A stretch of DNA of 11,823 nucleotides from Gemmatimonadota bacterium. GTDB taxonomy: Bacteria; Gemmatimonadota; Gemmatimonadetes; Longimicrobiales; Gaopeijiaceae. The notes under the pieces are model-generated. The model worked only from the letters and a program-made list of their open reading frames with translations. It did not search any database and was not told where the DNA came from. The stretch spans positions 1 through 11,823 of the forward strand of contig JACQVC010000119.1 of the NCBI GenBank assembly GCA_016209995.1, in the 5' to 3' direction. The translations under genes were made by a program, and so were the position numbers. Position 1 is the stretch's first letter; every line of letters begins with the position of its first letter. This document shows positions 1 to 7,338 of this stretch, one piece after another.

Positions 1-169
1 CGATGTGCAGATCATCGACCTGAGCCAGAACGTCATCCTCTGGGAAGGCTCCAACGTGACGACGCAAGGACAGTTCATCGAGGCGAGCGAGTCCGAAGAG
101 CGGGGCCGGGACGAGGCTCTCCGTCTCCTCATCCAAAAGATCATCGACGGTGCACAGTCGAACTGGTAA
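1..169 (+). CDS. LptE-like LPS-assembly lipoprotein, C-terminal fragment
   Basis: The window opens inside a gene; reading from base 2 gives 55 codons of open frame ending at TAA 167-169. The fragment reads like the C-terminus of the LptE family: a strand with Leu-Trp-Glu-Gly-Ser, a variable Gln/Phe-rich turn, then an acidic-basic helix (ESEERGRDEALRLLIQKI) ending in Asn-Trp. LptE proteins are outer-membrane lipoproteins that plug the LptD barrel and help insert LPS. The signal peptide and lipobox would lie upstream of the window and cannot be checked, so the assignment rests on this tail alone. The presence of an LPS heptose gene 1.5 kb downstream is compatible. It could also be an unrelated periplasmic protein. 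Confidence 0.6.
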   Translation, partial: DVQIIDLSQNVILWEGSNVTTQGQFIEASESEERGRDEALRLLIQKIIDGAQSNW

Positions 170-173
170 TCGA

Positions 174-527
174 GTGGACAGCCGCAGGGGAGGGAGCGCG
201 CTCGGCCTACTCCTGCTGCTTCTCTTCATCGCGGCCGGCATCTACTTCGGGATCCCCATCGGGGAGACCTACTGGCGCTACGTCCAGTTCAAGGATGAGA
301 TCAATCAGCAGGTGATCGTAGCGCCGAGTGTGCCGGACGCGGTCATCCGCAGGCGACTCGAGGCGAAGGCGGATGAGCTGGGGCTGCCGTCCGAGGCGAA
401 AGCCCTCAGCATCGAGCGCGAGGGCGGCGAGCGCATCGTGATCTTCGCTACCTACGAAGTCCCCATCGAGCTGCCCGGATACGTCAGGCTCTGGCGTTTC
501 AACATACGAGCCGAGGCCAGGCTGTAG
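174..527 (+). CDS. Small single-pass membrane protein, DUF4845-like architecture
   Basis: A 117-residue protein if the GTG at 174 is used, 4 nt after the preceding stop; an in-frame GTG at 150 would add 8 residues and overlap the upstream gene. Neither has a clear Shine-Dalgarno. Residues about 8-28 form one hydrophobic helix (poly-Leu then FIAAGIYFGIPIG) preceded by Arg-Arg, giving a predicted N-in, C-out anchor. The remaining 85 residues are soluble, with a charged helix (RRRLEAKADELGLP) followed by beta-strands. This layout resembles the DUF4845-type membrane-anchored proteins often found near lep/rnc or LPS genes, but I recognise the layout rather than specific residues. Function unknown; a cell-envelope role is inferred from the neighbour. 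Confidence 0.7.
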   Translation: MDSRRGGSALGLLLLLLFIAAGIYFGIPIGETYWRYVQFKDEINQQVIVAPSVPDAVIRRRLEAKADELGLPSEAKALSIEREGGERIVIFATYEVPIELPGYVRLWRFNIRAEARL

Positions 528-724
528 CCGGCCGAATGTAGCAGTTATTACCTGACGACCCCTAAGGTTCTCATGCGCCGACCACGGGCCCTTTCTCTCG
601 ATTCGCCCGTCTCCTTCCAGAAACAGTCCGCGCTCAGGTCGCCCGGACGCGGCGCAGGGCCCCGAAGCTGGCCACGCGCACCGCGCGGTCCTCTCTGGGA
701 TTTTGCTGCCCGCCGGGTCGCAAC
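528..724. other. Intergenic gap before the hemC operon
   Basis: This 197-nt gap probably holds the promoter of the hemC operon, since all later genes in the run overlap. I see no convincing -35/-10 pair and no strong terminator hairpin. A 51-codon open frame from ATG 573 runs into the hemC start but has an arginine/proline-rich shadow-like composition and no ribosome binding site, so I do not call it. Confidence 0.4.
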
Positions 725-1678
725 GTGAGAACTGTCCGCTTAGGCACGCGTGGATCGCCGCTGGCTCTGGCACAGGCGGAGTGGGTGCGCTCGCAGCTCG
801 CGACGCACGAGCCGGATCCCGATATCGAGATCGTCACGATCCGCACCACGGGAGACCGGGCCGGCGATACGCCGATTCCCAGTCTGGGCGATCGTGGGGT
901 CTTCACGAAGGAGATCGATCACGCGCTGCTGAACGGCGAGGTGGATCTGGCCGTGCACTCGCTGAAGGATGTGCCAACGGAGATCGCGGCTGGTTTGCGC
1001 ATCGTCGCCGTCCCCCCTCGCGAGGATCCACGTGACGCCCTGGTCGGCCGGCAGGGGACGCGCATTACGCTGGCGAGTCTGCCCGCCGGCAGCCGCGTGG
1101 GGACCAGTTCGCTGCGCCGGCGAGCGCTCGCCCACGCGTGGCGTCCTGACCTGCAGATCGTGGAAGCGCGTGGCAACGTCGATACGCGACTGCGGCGAGT
1201 CGATGCCGGCGATTACGATGCCATTATCCTCGCCGCGGCCGGACTCAGACGTCTGGGACACGCCGCCCGTATCGGCGAGTACCTCGAGACGCCATCCTGG
1301 CTGCCGGCGCCGGGGCAGGGGGCGATCGCCGTTCTCGCGCGCGACGACGATGGCCTATTCAGCCGCCTGGGCGCCCTACTCGATGATCCCGGAGCACGTG
1401 CCGCGGTGGCGGCCGAACGCGCCCTCCTCCATGAGCTGGAGGCCGGCTGCCAGGTTCCGGTCGGCGCACTCTCGCTGCCCTATCCGGGAGGCCTCCGCAT
1501 CTGGGGCCTCATCGCGAGCCCCGATGGCAGGCGAGTCGTGCGCGGCGACCGCACGGGCGTCCCCGCGAACGCCGCAACCCTGGGCATCGAGCTCGCTCGT
1601 ATGCTCCTCGCTCGCGGCGGCGACTCCGTGCTCGAGGAGGTGCGCGCCCTGACGCCTCCCGCACCGGATCACCCATGA
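725..1678 (+). CDS. hemC: Porphobilinogen deaminase (hydroxymethylbilane synthase)
   Basis: HemC joins four porphobilinogen molecules head to tail into hydroxymethylbilane, a cytoplasmic step of heme/tetrapyrrole synthesis. The 317-residue product is normal length. It begins with the family's first strand ([15 protein letters not shown]). It has the substrate-binding loop VHSLKDVP with the catalytic Asp at residue 82, the GTSSLRR and [10 protein letters not shown] cofactor-binding segments, [11 protein letters not shown], and the dipyrromethane-cofactor cysteine at residue 242 in the motif [12 protein letters not shown]. All residues expected for activity are present. The start is GTG 725, the only start that gives the canonical N-terminus; no clear Shine-Dalgarno precedes it. 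It is the first gene of a tightly overlapping run and shares 4 nt (ATGA) with the next gene. Confidence 0.97.
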   Translation: MRTVRLGTRGSPLALAQAEWVRSQLATHEPDPDIEIVTIRTTGDRAGDTPIPSLGDRGVFTKEIDHALLNGEVDLAVHSLKDVPTEIAAGLRIVAVPPREDPRDALVGRQGTRITLASLPAGSRVGTSSLRRRALAHAWRPDLQIVEARGNVDTRLRRVDAGDYDAIILAAAGLRRLGHAARIGEYLETPSWLPAPGQGAIAVLARDDDGLFSRLGALLDDPGARAAVAAERALLHELEAGCQVPVGALSLPYPGGLRIWGLIASPDGRRVVRGDRTGVPANAATLGIELARMLLARGGDSVLEEVRALTPPAPDHP

Positions 1679-2163
1679 CGCCGCCCACTCCGCCACACGA
1701 GAAGATCCTCTCCCGAGATCAGCTCCTGGCGCGCTTCGCTCGACCGCGAGCCGGCCGCCTCGTTTTCACGAACGGCTGCTTCGATTTGCTCCATCGCGGG
1801 CACGTGGCTTATCTCCAGGCGGCCCGCGCTCTCGGCGACTTCCTGGTCGTCGGCCTCAACACCGACGCCTCGGTGCGCCGCCTCAAGGGCTCGGGTCGAC
1901 CCGTCGTGCCGGAGCAGGATCGTGCTTATGTGCTCGCCGCGCTGGCAGCCGTCGATGCCGTCACACTGTTCGCGGAAGACACACCGCAGCAGCTCATCGC
2001 CGCCCTGCTGCCGGATGTCCTCGTGAAGGGCGGTGACTATGAGCCCGGCGAGATCGTGGGACGCCGCGAGGTCGAGGCTGTCGGCGGTGAGGTCGTGATC
2101 ATACCGTACATCGAAGGAGCGTCCACCACACAGTTCATCGCCCGCATCCGGAGAGGAGCGTGA
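1675..2163 (+). CDS. rfaE2: D-glycero-beta-D-manno-heptose 1-phosphate adenylyltransferase
   Basis: A stand-alone 162-residue nucleotidyltransferase matching the C-terminal half of E. coli HldE (RfaE domain II). It transfers AMP from ATP to heptose-1-phosphate, the step before ADP-heptose epimerisation in LPS inner-core synthesis. Visible motifs: [17 protein letters not shown] near residues 31-47 with the HxGH signature at His40-His43, [11 protein letters not shown] at 62-72, DVLVKGGDY at 114-122, and the closing GASTTQ at 148-153. No kinase domain is attached, so the heptose-7-phosphate kinase must be encoded elsewhere. ATG 1675 overlaps the hemC stop as ATGA, indicating translational coupling. 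Related cytidylyltransferases share the fold, but the RfaE2-specific KGGDY and STT blocks make this assignment firm. Confidence 0.93.
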   Translation: MTPPTPPHEKILSRDQLLARFARPRAGRLVFTNGCFDLLHRGHVAYLQAARALGDFLVVGLNTDASVRRLKGSGRPVVPEQDRAYVLAALAAVDAVTLFAEDTPQQLIAALLPDVLVKGGDYEPGEIVGRREVEAVGGEVVIIPYIEGASTTQFIARIRRGA

Positions 2164-2879
2164 CAGGCAGGCCGGACGGACGCAAGCCGGGAGATTTGCG
2201 CCCGCTCGCGATCGAGATCGACGCCGCGGAATTCGCCGAGGGCTCGTGCCTCATCACGGCTGGCCGAACGCGAGTGCTCTGCACCGCGACCCTCCAGCTT
2301 GGCGTACCGGCCTGGCGCACGGCCAGCGGCGCCGGCTGGGTCACCGCTGAGTACGCCATGCTCCCGCGGGCCACGCTCGAGCGGACACCGCGCGAACGCG
2401 GCGCGCTCGGAGGGCGAACCCAGGAGATCCAGCGTCTGGTCGGCCGTTCGCTGCGCGCCGTGACGGATCTCGAGAAGCTGGGGGCACGCACCGTCATCGT
2501 GGACTGTGACGTGCTTCAGGCCGATGGCGGCACACGCACGGCGGCCATCACGGGCGGAGCCGTCGCGCTCGCCTCGGCTTGCGCGCGGCTCGTGTCTCGA
2601 GGTGAGCTGCCGGCCAATCCCGTGCGCGAGCTCGTGGCCGCCATCAGCGCCGGTATCGTCGACCACGAGTGCCGCCTCGACCTCGACTACCGGGAGGATG
2701 CCGCGGCGTCCGTGGACATGAACGTCGTGGCTACGGCCTCCGGACGACTCGTCGAGGTGCAGGGCACGGCCGAAGGCGATCCCTTTCACCGCGAGCAGCT
2801 CGACGAGCTGATCGACCTCGCCCTGGCGGGCATCCGCCGTCTCGTCGCCGCTCAGCAACAAACACTGCGCGCCCGTTAG
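2160..2879 (+). CDS. rph: Ribonuclease PH
   Basis: RNase PH is a phosphate-dependent 3'-5' exoribonuclease that trims tRNA and other RNA 3' ends, working as a hexameric ring. The 239-residue product has normal length and all family blocks: [13 protein letters not shown] at the N-terminus, [14 protein letters not shown], the phosphate-binding region [34 protein letters not shown], the acidic pair in [18 protein letters not shown] (Asp180 and Asp186, six apart as in E. coli) and VEQ-type closing block [11 protein letters not shown]. Start GTG 2160 overlaps the preceding stop as GTGA; a GGAGAGGAG stretch lies directly before it. tRNAs in this window lack encoded CCA, so 3' trimming plus CCA addition is expected here. 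Confidence 0.96.
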   Translation: MTGRPDGRKPGDLRPLAIEIDAAEFAEGSCLITAGRTRVLCTATLQLGVPAWRTASGAGWVTAEYAMLPRATLERTPRERGALGGRTQEIQRLVGRSLRAVTDLEKLGARTVIVDCDVLQADGGTRTAAITGGAVALASACARLVSRGELPANPVRELVAAISAGIVDHECRLDLDYREDAAASVDMNVVATASGRLVEVQGTAEGDPFHREQLDELIDLALAGIRRLVAAQQQTLRAR

Positions 2880-3544
2880 TGGTACCGCGCTGCCTCATTG
2901 CCACGCGCAGCCCGCACAAGCTGGGCGAGATCCGCCAGATCCTCGCGGACCTTACCTTCATCGAGCTAATCGATCTGCAGGGTGCGGGCGTCCCGGAGGA
3001 ACCACAGGAGCACGAAATCGAGAAATTCGACACATTCGAGGAGAACGCGGTCGCCAAGGCGCGTCACTTCGGCGCGAAGAGCGGCCTCCCCACGATCGCG
3101 GACGACTCCGGACTCGTCGTGGATGCGCTCGCTGGCGAGCCGGGGGTTCGCTCGAAACGGTACGCGAGCGCCCAGGCACCGGACCCAGAGAGCGCGGATC
3201 GGCTGAACAACGAGCGTCTACTCCAGCGCCTGGGCGACACGCCCCTTGCGCAGCGGACCGCACGCTACGTATGCGTGGCCGCCCTCGCGCTCCCGGGCGG
3301 CGGCGTGCACACGTTCCACGGCACCGCCGAAGGGCTCATCCTCGGCCACGCTCGCGGAACCGGTGGATTCGGCTACGATCCACTGTTCTACGACCAGCGC
3401 GCCGGTATGACGTTCGCCGAGATGACGCCCGCCGAGAAGAACGCGCGCAGCCACCGCGGTCGTGCCTTCCGGGCCGTGGGGCGATTCCTGAGCGAACAAC
3501 GTGACCGGCTCCTAGCATGCCCGACCCGCGAATCCGACCGTTAG
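2879..3544 (+). CDS. rdgB: XTP/dITP pyrophosphatase (non-canonical purine NTPase, Ham1 family)
   Basis: This enzyme hydrolyses XTP, ITP and dITP to monophosphates, keeping deaminated purines out of DNA and RNA. The 221-residue protein starts at GTG 2879, sharing one base with the rph stop (TAGTG), and has the family N-terminus CLIATRSPHKLGEIRQIL. Other signatures: FEENAVAKARHFGAKSGLP at 54-71, ADDSGLVVDALAGEPGVRS at 74-92 with the catalytic Asp75-Asp76, GTGGFGYDPLF at 160-170, and EMTPAEKNARSHRGRA at 181-196. The nucleotide-binding motif normally T-x-N-x-x-K reads T-R-S-P-H-K, with Ser11 for Asn. The rph-rdgB pair is a common bacterial arrangement. The C-terminus overlaps the next gene by 28 nt. 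Confidence 0.95.
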   Translation: MVPRCLIATRSPHKLGEIRQILADLTFIELIDLQGAGVPEEPQEHEIEKFDTFEENAVAKARHFGAKSGLPTIADDSGLVVDALAGEPGVRSKRYASAQAPDPESADRLNNERLLQRLGDTPLAQRTARYVCVAALALPGGGVHTFHGTAEGLILGHARGTGGFGYDPLFYDQRAGMTFAEMTPAEKNARSHRGRAFRAVGRFLSEQRDRLLACPTRESDR

Positions 3545-3846
3545 AAATCGGGCCCACCGAGGATGAATCGGCTCTCCGGATCCGCTGGGGCGACGAACAC
3601 GTGTCGATCTACCGGCCGCGATACCTGCGGCTTCACTGCCCGTGCGCCGGGTGCGTCGAGGAGATGACGGGGCGTCGGCTCCTGAATCCCGACACCGTGC
3701 CCGCAGACGTGTACCCTCTGGCCATCCACTACGTCGGCCGTTACGCGCTCCTCTTCCAGTGGAGCGACGGTCACGCGACGGGCATCTACTCGTATGAGTT
3801 GCTGCGGAGTATCTGTCCGTGCGGAGAGTGCGGCTCAGCGGGTTGA
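3517..3846 (+). CDS. DUF971 / GBBH-like N-terminal domain protein with two CPCxxC motifs
   Basis: A 109-residue protein covering the whole DUF971 domain (the metal-binding N-terminal domain of gamma-butyrobetaine hydroxylase, here without the oxygenase). Typical blocks: LRLHCPCAGCVEEMTGRR at 37-54, VPADVYPLAIHYVGRYALLFQWSDGHATGIYSYE at 61-94 (one continuous block), and LLRSICPCGEC at 95-105. In human BBOX1 zinc is held by a CxCxxC plus a later His; Cys41, Cys43, Cys46 and His86 here have the matching spacing. A second CPCxxC (Cys100, 102, 105) closes the protein. DUF971 proteins have been linked to iron-sulfur or metal handling; exact function here is unknown. ATG 3517 lies inside rdgB, with no clear Shine-Dalgarno, so coupling is likely. 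Last gene of the operon. Confidence 0.88.
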   Translation: MPDPRIRPLEIGPTEDESALRIRWGDEHVSIYRPRYLRLHCPCAGCVEEMTGRRLLNPDTVPADVYPLAIHYVGRYALLFQWSDGHATGIYSYELLRSICPCGECGSAG

Positions 3847-3852
3847 TCCAAC

Positions 3853-4068
3853 TCACCCACTCATCGCCGAGCGGCCGATTTTCGGCCTGATCTCCTTGCG
3901 CGAACCGACCAGGAAGACGCACGTATCGCCGACGACGGTGAACTCGATGAGGTCACAGCGCGCCCAGTCGATGTCCGGAAGGTCTTCCGGGCTGAGATCC
4001 GACGCATTCCGCGCTTTGGTGACCACGTACAACCCCTCGTAATCCTGAAGTGGGATGGGTCCGTTCAT
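3853..4068 (-). CDS. Uncharacterised 71-residue acidic protein
   Basis: I do not recognise this protein. The frame is supported by a good ribosome binding site (GGAGAGG, 6 nt before ATG 4068; a GTG sits one codon earlier) and by balanced, non-shadow composition. It has an aromatic start (LQDYEGLYVVTKARNA), an acidic middle (LSPEDLPDIDWARCD), a beta-like segment (LIEFTVVGDTCVFLVG) and a basic tail (SRKEIRPKIGRSAMSG). There is no signal peptide or membrane helix, so it is probably cytoplasmic, and two cysteines are present. It lies 87 nt downstream of the YbdK-type ligase on the same strand and may share its transcript. Its stop is only 6 nt from the convergent DUF971 stop, leaving no room for a separate terminator between them. 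Confidence 0.6.
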   Translation of the reverse strand: MNGPIPLQDYEGLYVVTKARNASDLSPEDLPDIDWARCDLIEFTVVGDTCVFLVGSRKEIRPKIGRSAMSG

Positions 4069-4155
4069 CACTGGCCTCTCCGCGCGTCATAAGTTCAGCG
4101 GGTGACCGCATGCTGTGGCGCCGGGCCGAATGCGGGACCGCCACTGTGCGCTGCG

Positions 4156-5304
4156 TTACACGGCTCGCGGACTGGGCGCCGACGTACCGAGCATGTCCGT
4201 TGCGAACTCTTCGATCAGCGCCTCGACCACGCGGCGCAGTGATCTCTGCTCCTCGAAGATCCGTCTCTGCCGCTCGTAGCTGGGCCCGACCGCGAGCACG
4301 GTTTTCACGATCTCCAGGTCCTGCGCGCAGCCCAGCGCGCGCGCAGTGGGGGCCAGCACGTCGAGTACCCGTTCGATCTCGTCGCGCAGCAGGCCCGTAC
4401 GCCCCTTCTCATCCAACACGATTCTGGCATCCACACCCCAGCGCGAGGCGCGCCACTTGTTCTCTCGCAACATCCAGTAGGGCGGCGGCAGAAAACCCTG
4501 GCCGTCTCGATACGCCTCATCGCACCAAGCGAACAGCGTGTGGACCAGCCCGGCGAGAGCGACCACCTCCGACAGCGTCGGCGGCGCATCGCAGATCCGC
4601 ACCTCTACGGTCCCATAGCCCGGGCTCGGACGGACGTCCCACCAGATGTCGCTGGCTGATGAGATGCCCTTCGCCGCCACCATCGCGTCATAGGCCTGCA
4701 CGAACGCGGCCCAGTCAGCGAAGGTGCAGGGCGTGCCGGCCGTCGGCAGCGCCTCGTAAAAGGTGATGCGCGAGGAGGCCAGACCCGTGTCTGTTTCCTG
4801 CCAGAACGGAGAGCTCGCCGACAGCGCCAGCAGGTGCGGCAGGTAGGGAAGGATTCCGTTGACCATTGCCATGGCGTGATCGCCGTCGCGCATCCCGACG
4901 TGAACGTGGAGTCCGAATATCATGCGCCTCCTGGCCAGCCACCTGTGCCGATCGATCAGCCTCCAGTAGCGCTCCGTCGGATATACGGCTCGATCGCGAT
5001 AGCGGGCGAACGGGTGGGAGCCGGCCGCTGCGAGCTCCAGACCCAGATCGGCGCAGGTCAGCCTCAGGACCGCAAGCGTCTCCTCGAAGTCGGCGCGTAC
5101 CTGGCCGGCGTTCTCGCAGATGCCCGTGTTGATCTCCAGCATCCCCTGAAAGATTTCCGGCTTCACGCGCAACGGTGAGCCGCTCAGCCGCTCGAGCACG
5201 CGCGGCGCACCGGGCGCCAGATCCTTGGTCTCCGGATGCAGGATCTGAAGCTCGAGCTCAACGCCGAGATTCATCTCGGGGGACGCGGTGAAGCTGAGCG
5301 ACAT
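4156..5304 (-). CDS. ybdK: YbdK-type carboxylate-amine ligase (glutamate-cysteine ligase 2 family)
   Basis: Member of the GCS2 family, ATP-grasp-like ligases joining a carboxylate to an amine; E. coli YbdK has weak glutamate-cysteine ligase activity and its physiological substrate is unclear. The 382-residue product matches YbdK block by block: NLGVELELQILHPETKDLAP near the N-terminus with the metal-binding Glu residues, SHPFARYRDR, FGLHVHVGM with the His-x-His, LALSASSPFWQ, DTGLASSR, DIWWDVRPSPGYGTVEVR and RENKWRASRWG. ATG 5304 is chosen because homology begins there and a GGAG lies about 10 nt upstream; the frame is open for 40 more codons but these read as low-complexity Arg/Pro. A glutathione-like thiol or other gamma-glutamyl product is possible but not shown by the context. 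Confidence 0.92.
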   Translation of the reverse strand: MSLSFTASPEMNLGVELELQILHPETKDLAPGAPRVLERLSGSPLRVKPEIFQGMLEINTGICENAGQVRADFEETLAVLRLTCADLGLELAAAGSHPFARYRDRAVYPTERYWRLIDRHRWLARRRMIFGLHVHVGMRDGDHAMAMVNGILPYLPHLLALSASSPFWQETDTGLASSRITFYEALPTAGTPCTFADWAAFVQAYDAMVAAKGISSASDIWWDVRPSPGYGTVEVRICDAPPTLSEVVALAGLVHTLFAWCDEAYRDGQGFLPPPYWMLRENKWRASRWGVDARIVLDEKGRTGLLRDEIERVLDVLAPTARALGCAQDLEIVKTVLAVGPSYERQRRIFEEQRSLRRVVEALIEEFATDMLGTSAPSPRAV

Positions 5305-5515
5305 CGGACTCGGACTCCAAGGGGTAAGCGTACGGCAACAGCGATCGTGCGGGGGCCCGTGCTTAATACTCGCTCGCCGACGGCCCCGCAGCAAGCGCGT
5401 ACCGGCCGGTCCCGCAGTGGACATGCCCAGCGATGTCGCGGTAACTTCTCTCTCGCACGCGGCGCAGATCCAGGCAAACCCTCGGACCCCAATGGGCCGA
5501 GGCGGCGTGAGTCCA
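5305..5515. other. Divergent gap between ybdK and tRNA-Pro
   Basis: This 211-nt gap must hold the ybdK promoter (leftward) and the tRNA-Pro promoter (rightward). A TATTAA on the - strand near 5355-5362 is a possible -10 for ybdK, but no well-spaced -35 accompanies it. A small hairpin, CTCGG/CCGAG with an inner CCC/GGG, spans 5481-5501 just before the tRNA. No gene is visible. Confidence 0.35.
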
Positions 5516-5589
5516 CGGGGCGTGGCGCAGTCCGGTAGCGCGCCTGCTTTGGGAGCAGGAGGTCCCCGGTTCGAATCCGGGCGCCCCGA
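5516..5589 (+). tRNA. tRNA-Pro (anticodon TGG)
   Basis: Full cloverleaf. The acceptor stem CGGGGCG (5516-5522) pairs with CGCCCCG (5582-5588), with discriminator A 5589. The anticodon stem CCTGC/GCAGG has loop TTTGGGA and anticodon TGG at 5550-5552, and the T-arm is CCCGG-TTCGAAT-CCGGG at 5565-5581. CCA is not encoded. The 3' end lies 12 nt from the stop of the convergent hydrolase gene, so read-through would be antisense to it. Confidence 0.97.
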
Positions 5590-5601
5590 TTTCCCCTTAC
5601 C

Positions 5602-7338
5602 TCAACGCGACGTCTGCAGGTCGGCCATCTCCATGGCCGCCCACAGCGCCATCGCGCCCCCGCGATCGTCGGCGCCGAAGATCGCGGCCCGGTCGAGGTA
5701 GTAGCGCTTCGTGGCGCCGGCCCCCGTGCCCGTGCAAACATCCACCAGCGTGCCATCGGCAGCCACGTGTGCCGTCAGGCCACGCCAACCGCGCTCGATC
5801 ACGGAACGGTAGCTGTCGTCCAGCCAGCCGAGCCGCACGCCGCGTGCCAGGGCCACGAGAGTCATGGCGGTCACGGTCAGCTCGCGGTAGCTGCCCGGCT
5901 CCTCCACGACTTGCTGCCACATCCCGTCGGGCGCCTGATGACGGGCAAGCGCCTCCACGTGACGGCGATAGATCTGCAGAATGCGCGGCCGTTCGTCCCA
6001 ATCGGCCGGCAGATACGTCAGCGCCTCGGTCAGCCCAAGGAGCGCGAACCCATTGCCTCGCCCCCACGCGTGCGGCCCGTCCGCCGCATGCACGAACAGA
6101 CCGTCCGCACGCTGCAGGCGCTCGGCGTACGAGGTCAGCAAACGTCCGACCGCGGCCGCATAACGCGCGTCACCGGTGCGCGCACCTGCACGGGCCAGCA
6201 CGCTCGTGGCCATGAACATGTCGTCCGTCCATTCGCGGGGGAACCGGACGATCTCGTTCGCGGTCTGCGGAAGTATGAACTCGGCGCCGGCGATAGCCAG
6301 CCTCAGGGCCTCCTCGCTTCCTAGAGCCAACGCAAAGTCCACGAACGCAAAGTGGCCCGCCAGGCTCGTGAGCAGGTAGGGCTCGGCGATCGTCGGTCGC
6401 TCGCCGGAAAGGAAGGGCGCCATCTGGCTGCGCACCTTGTCCGTGAGCGAGGCATCACCGAGGCGACTGGCCAGCCGCAAGGTATTCGACCAGGCCACCG
6501 CCGGGATATAGCTCATGATGGCCGACGCCGGATAACGTCCTGCCAGTAGCGTGGCCACCTCGAGTGGCGTTCGGCTCATCCGAGCCGTCAGCGCCTGATG
6601 CAGGGGCGATCGCGGGAGCGATGCCGCCGCGTCGAGCAGCTCGCTGAGCATGGCCGGTGCGTCGGCCACGCGGGTCGCGACTCGGAGACCGGGCACCGGC
6701 GCCAGGCCCGACGGGGTGCCCATCGACACGGCCTCCGCCAGGGAACCCGCGTCCGGTCGCGGCCCTGCGAGGCGAACGCCGGCTGCAAGCTCCGAGACTT
6801 CCCACGTAACCGCGGCGCCCGCTCGAACCTCCAAGACCAGATCCGGTGCTTGAAACGCGACCCAGCGCCACACGTAACGCGACTCGGGCGCGGTCGAGTC
6901 GTTGTAGAAGCCATCCTCCGGCGGAAAGTGGCCAGCCTCGACCGGCAGACTCGCGGCTCCGGCGTCTCGCGTCGAGCACCGCGACGGGTAGGCACACGGC
7001 AGAACGATGATCCGCCAGTCCCTTCGAGTCGCCGCCGGTGCGCTCGTCTTGAACCAACGCGCGGCGGCGAGAACGGCCTCCGTGCTCTCGCGCGTTCCAT
7101 CGAGTCCGCCCACCACGACGAGTCGCTTCTCCGGCCCATCGCTGGCCCCAGGGCTCTCGAGTGTCAGTATACGTTCATCCCCCCGTGTGATCCCCGCAGC
7201 CGCGAGTCTGGACGGCTCGCCCGGCAGCAGGGCCAGCGCACGAAGATCCTGCGCGAAACCGTCACCGGCCGACTGCCCGGACAGCGGCGCGGCGAATCGC
7301 AGCGCTAGCACGGTCGCGATCGCGAGTCGCGCAATCAT
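5602..7338 (-). CDS. Secreted M14-like / GH105 (unsaturated glycuronyl hydrolase) fusion protein
   Basis: A 578-residue exported protein. ATG 7338 is chosen because GGGAGGTG lies 7 nt upstream and the next 22 residues form a signal peptide (MIARLAIATVLALRFAAPLS, then GQSAG); the frame is open 36 codons further without support. Residues about 70-260 resemble an M14-type peptidase fold (RLVVVGGLDGTRES, DWRIIVLPCAYP, FPPEDGFYND, PESRYVWRW, PDLVLEVRAG), but the usual HxxE zinc motif is replaced by Asp80-Gly-Thr-Arg-Glu84. Residues about 265-575 look like GH88/GH105: EWTDDMFM (catalytic Asp at 372/373), WGRGNGF at 425-431, HQAPDGMWQQVV, SYRELTVTAM, CTGTGAG. GH105 enzymes release unsaturated uronic acid from polysaccharide-lyase products. 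No lyase gene or sugar transporter is adjacent. The hydrolase half is confident, the M14 label tentative. Confidence 0.85.
   Translation of the reverse strand: MIARLAIATVLALRFAAPLSGQSAGDGFAQDLRALALLPGEPSRLAAAGITRGDERILTLESPGASDGPEKRLVVVGGLDGTRESTEAVLAAARWFKTSAPAATRRDWRIIVLPCAYPSRCSTRDAGAASLPVEAGHFPPEDGFYNDSTAPESRYVWRWVAFQAPDLVLEVRAGAAVTWEVSELAAGVRLAGPRPDAGSLAEAVSMGTPSGLAPVPGLRVATRVADAPAMLSELLDAAASLPRSPLHQALTARMSRTPLEVATLLAGRYPASAIMSYIPAVAWSNTLRLASRLGDASLTDKVRSQMAPFLSGERPTIAEPYLLTSLAGHFAFVDFALALGSEEALRLAIAGAEFILPQTANEIVRFPREWTDDMFMATSVLARAGARTGDARYAAAVGRLLTSYAERLQRADGLFVHAADGPHAWGRGNGFALLGLTEALTYLPADWDERPRILQIYRRHVEALARHQAPDGMWQQVVEEPGSYRELTVTAMTLVALARGVRLGWLDDSYRSVIERGWRGLTAHVAADGTLVDVCTGTGAGATKRYYLDRAAIFGADDRGGAMALWAAMEMADLQTSR

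Noticed and set aside
2037..2861. 274-codon open frame on the - strand
   Set aside because: It is the shadow of rfaE2 and rph, both clearly recognised on the + strand; high GC keeps the opposite frames open.
4115..4144. GTGGCG/CGCCAC hairpin between ybdK and the small downstream gene
   Set aside because: Only a 6-bp stem with an 18-nt loop and no T tract on either strand; too weak to call a terminator.
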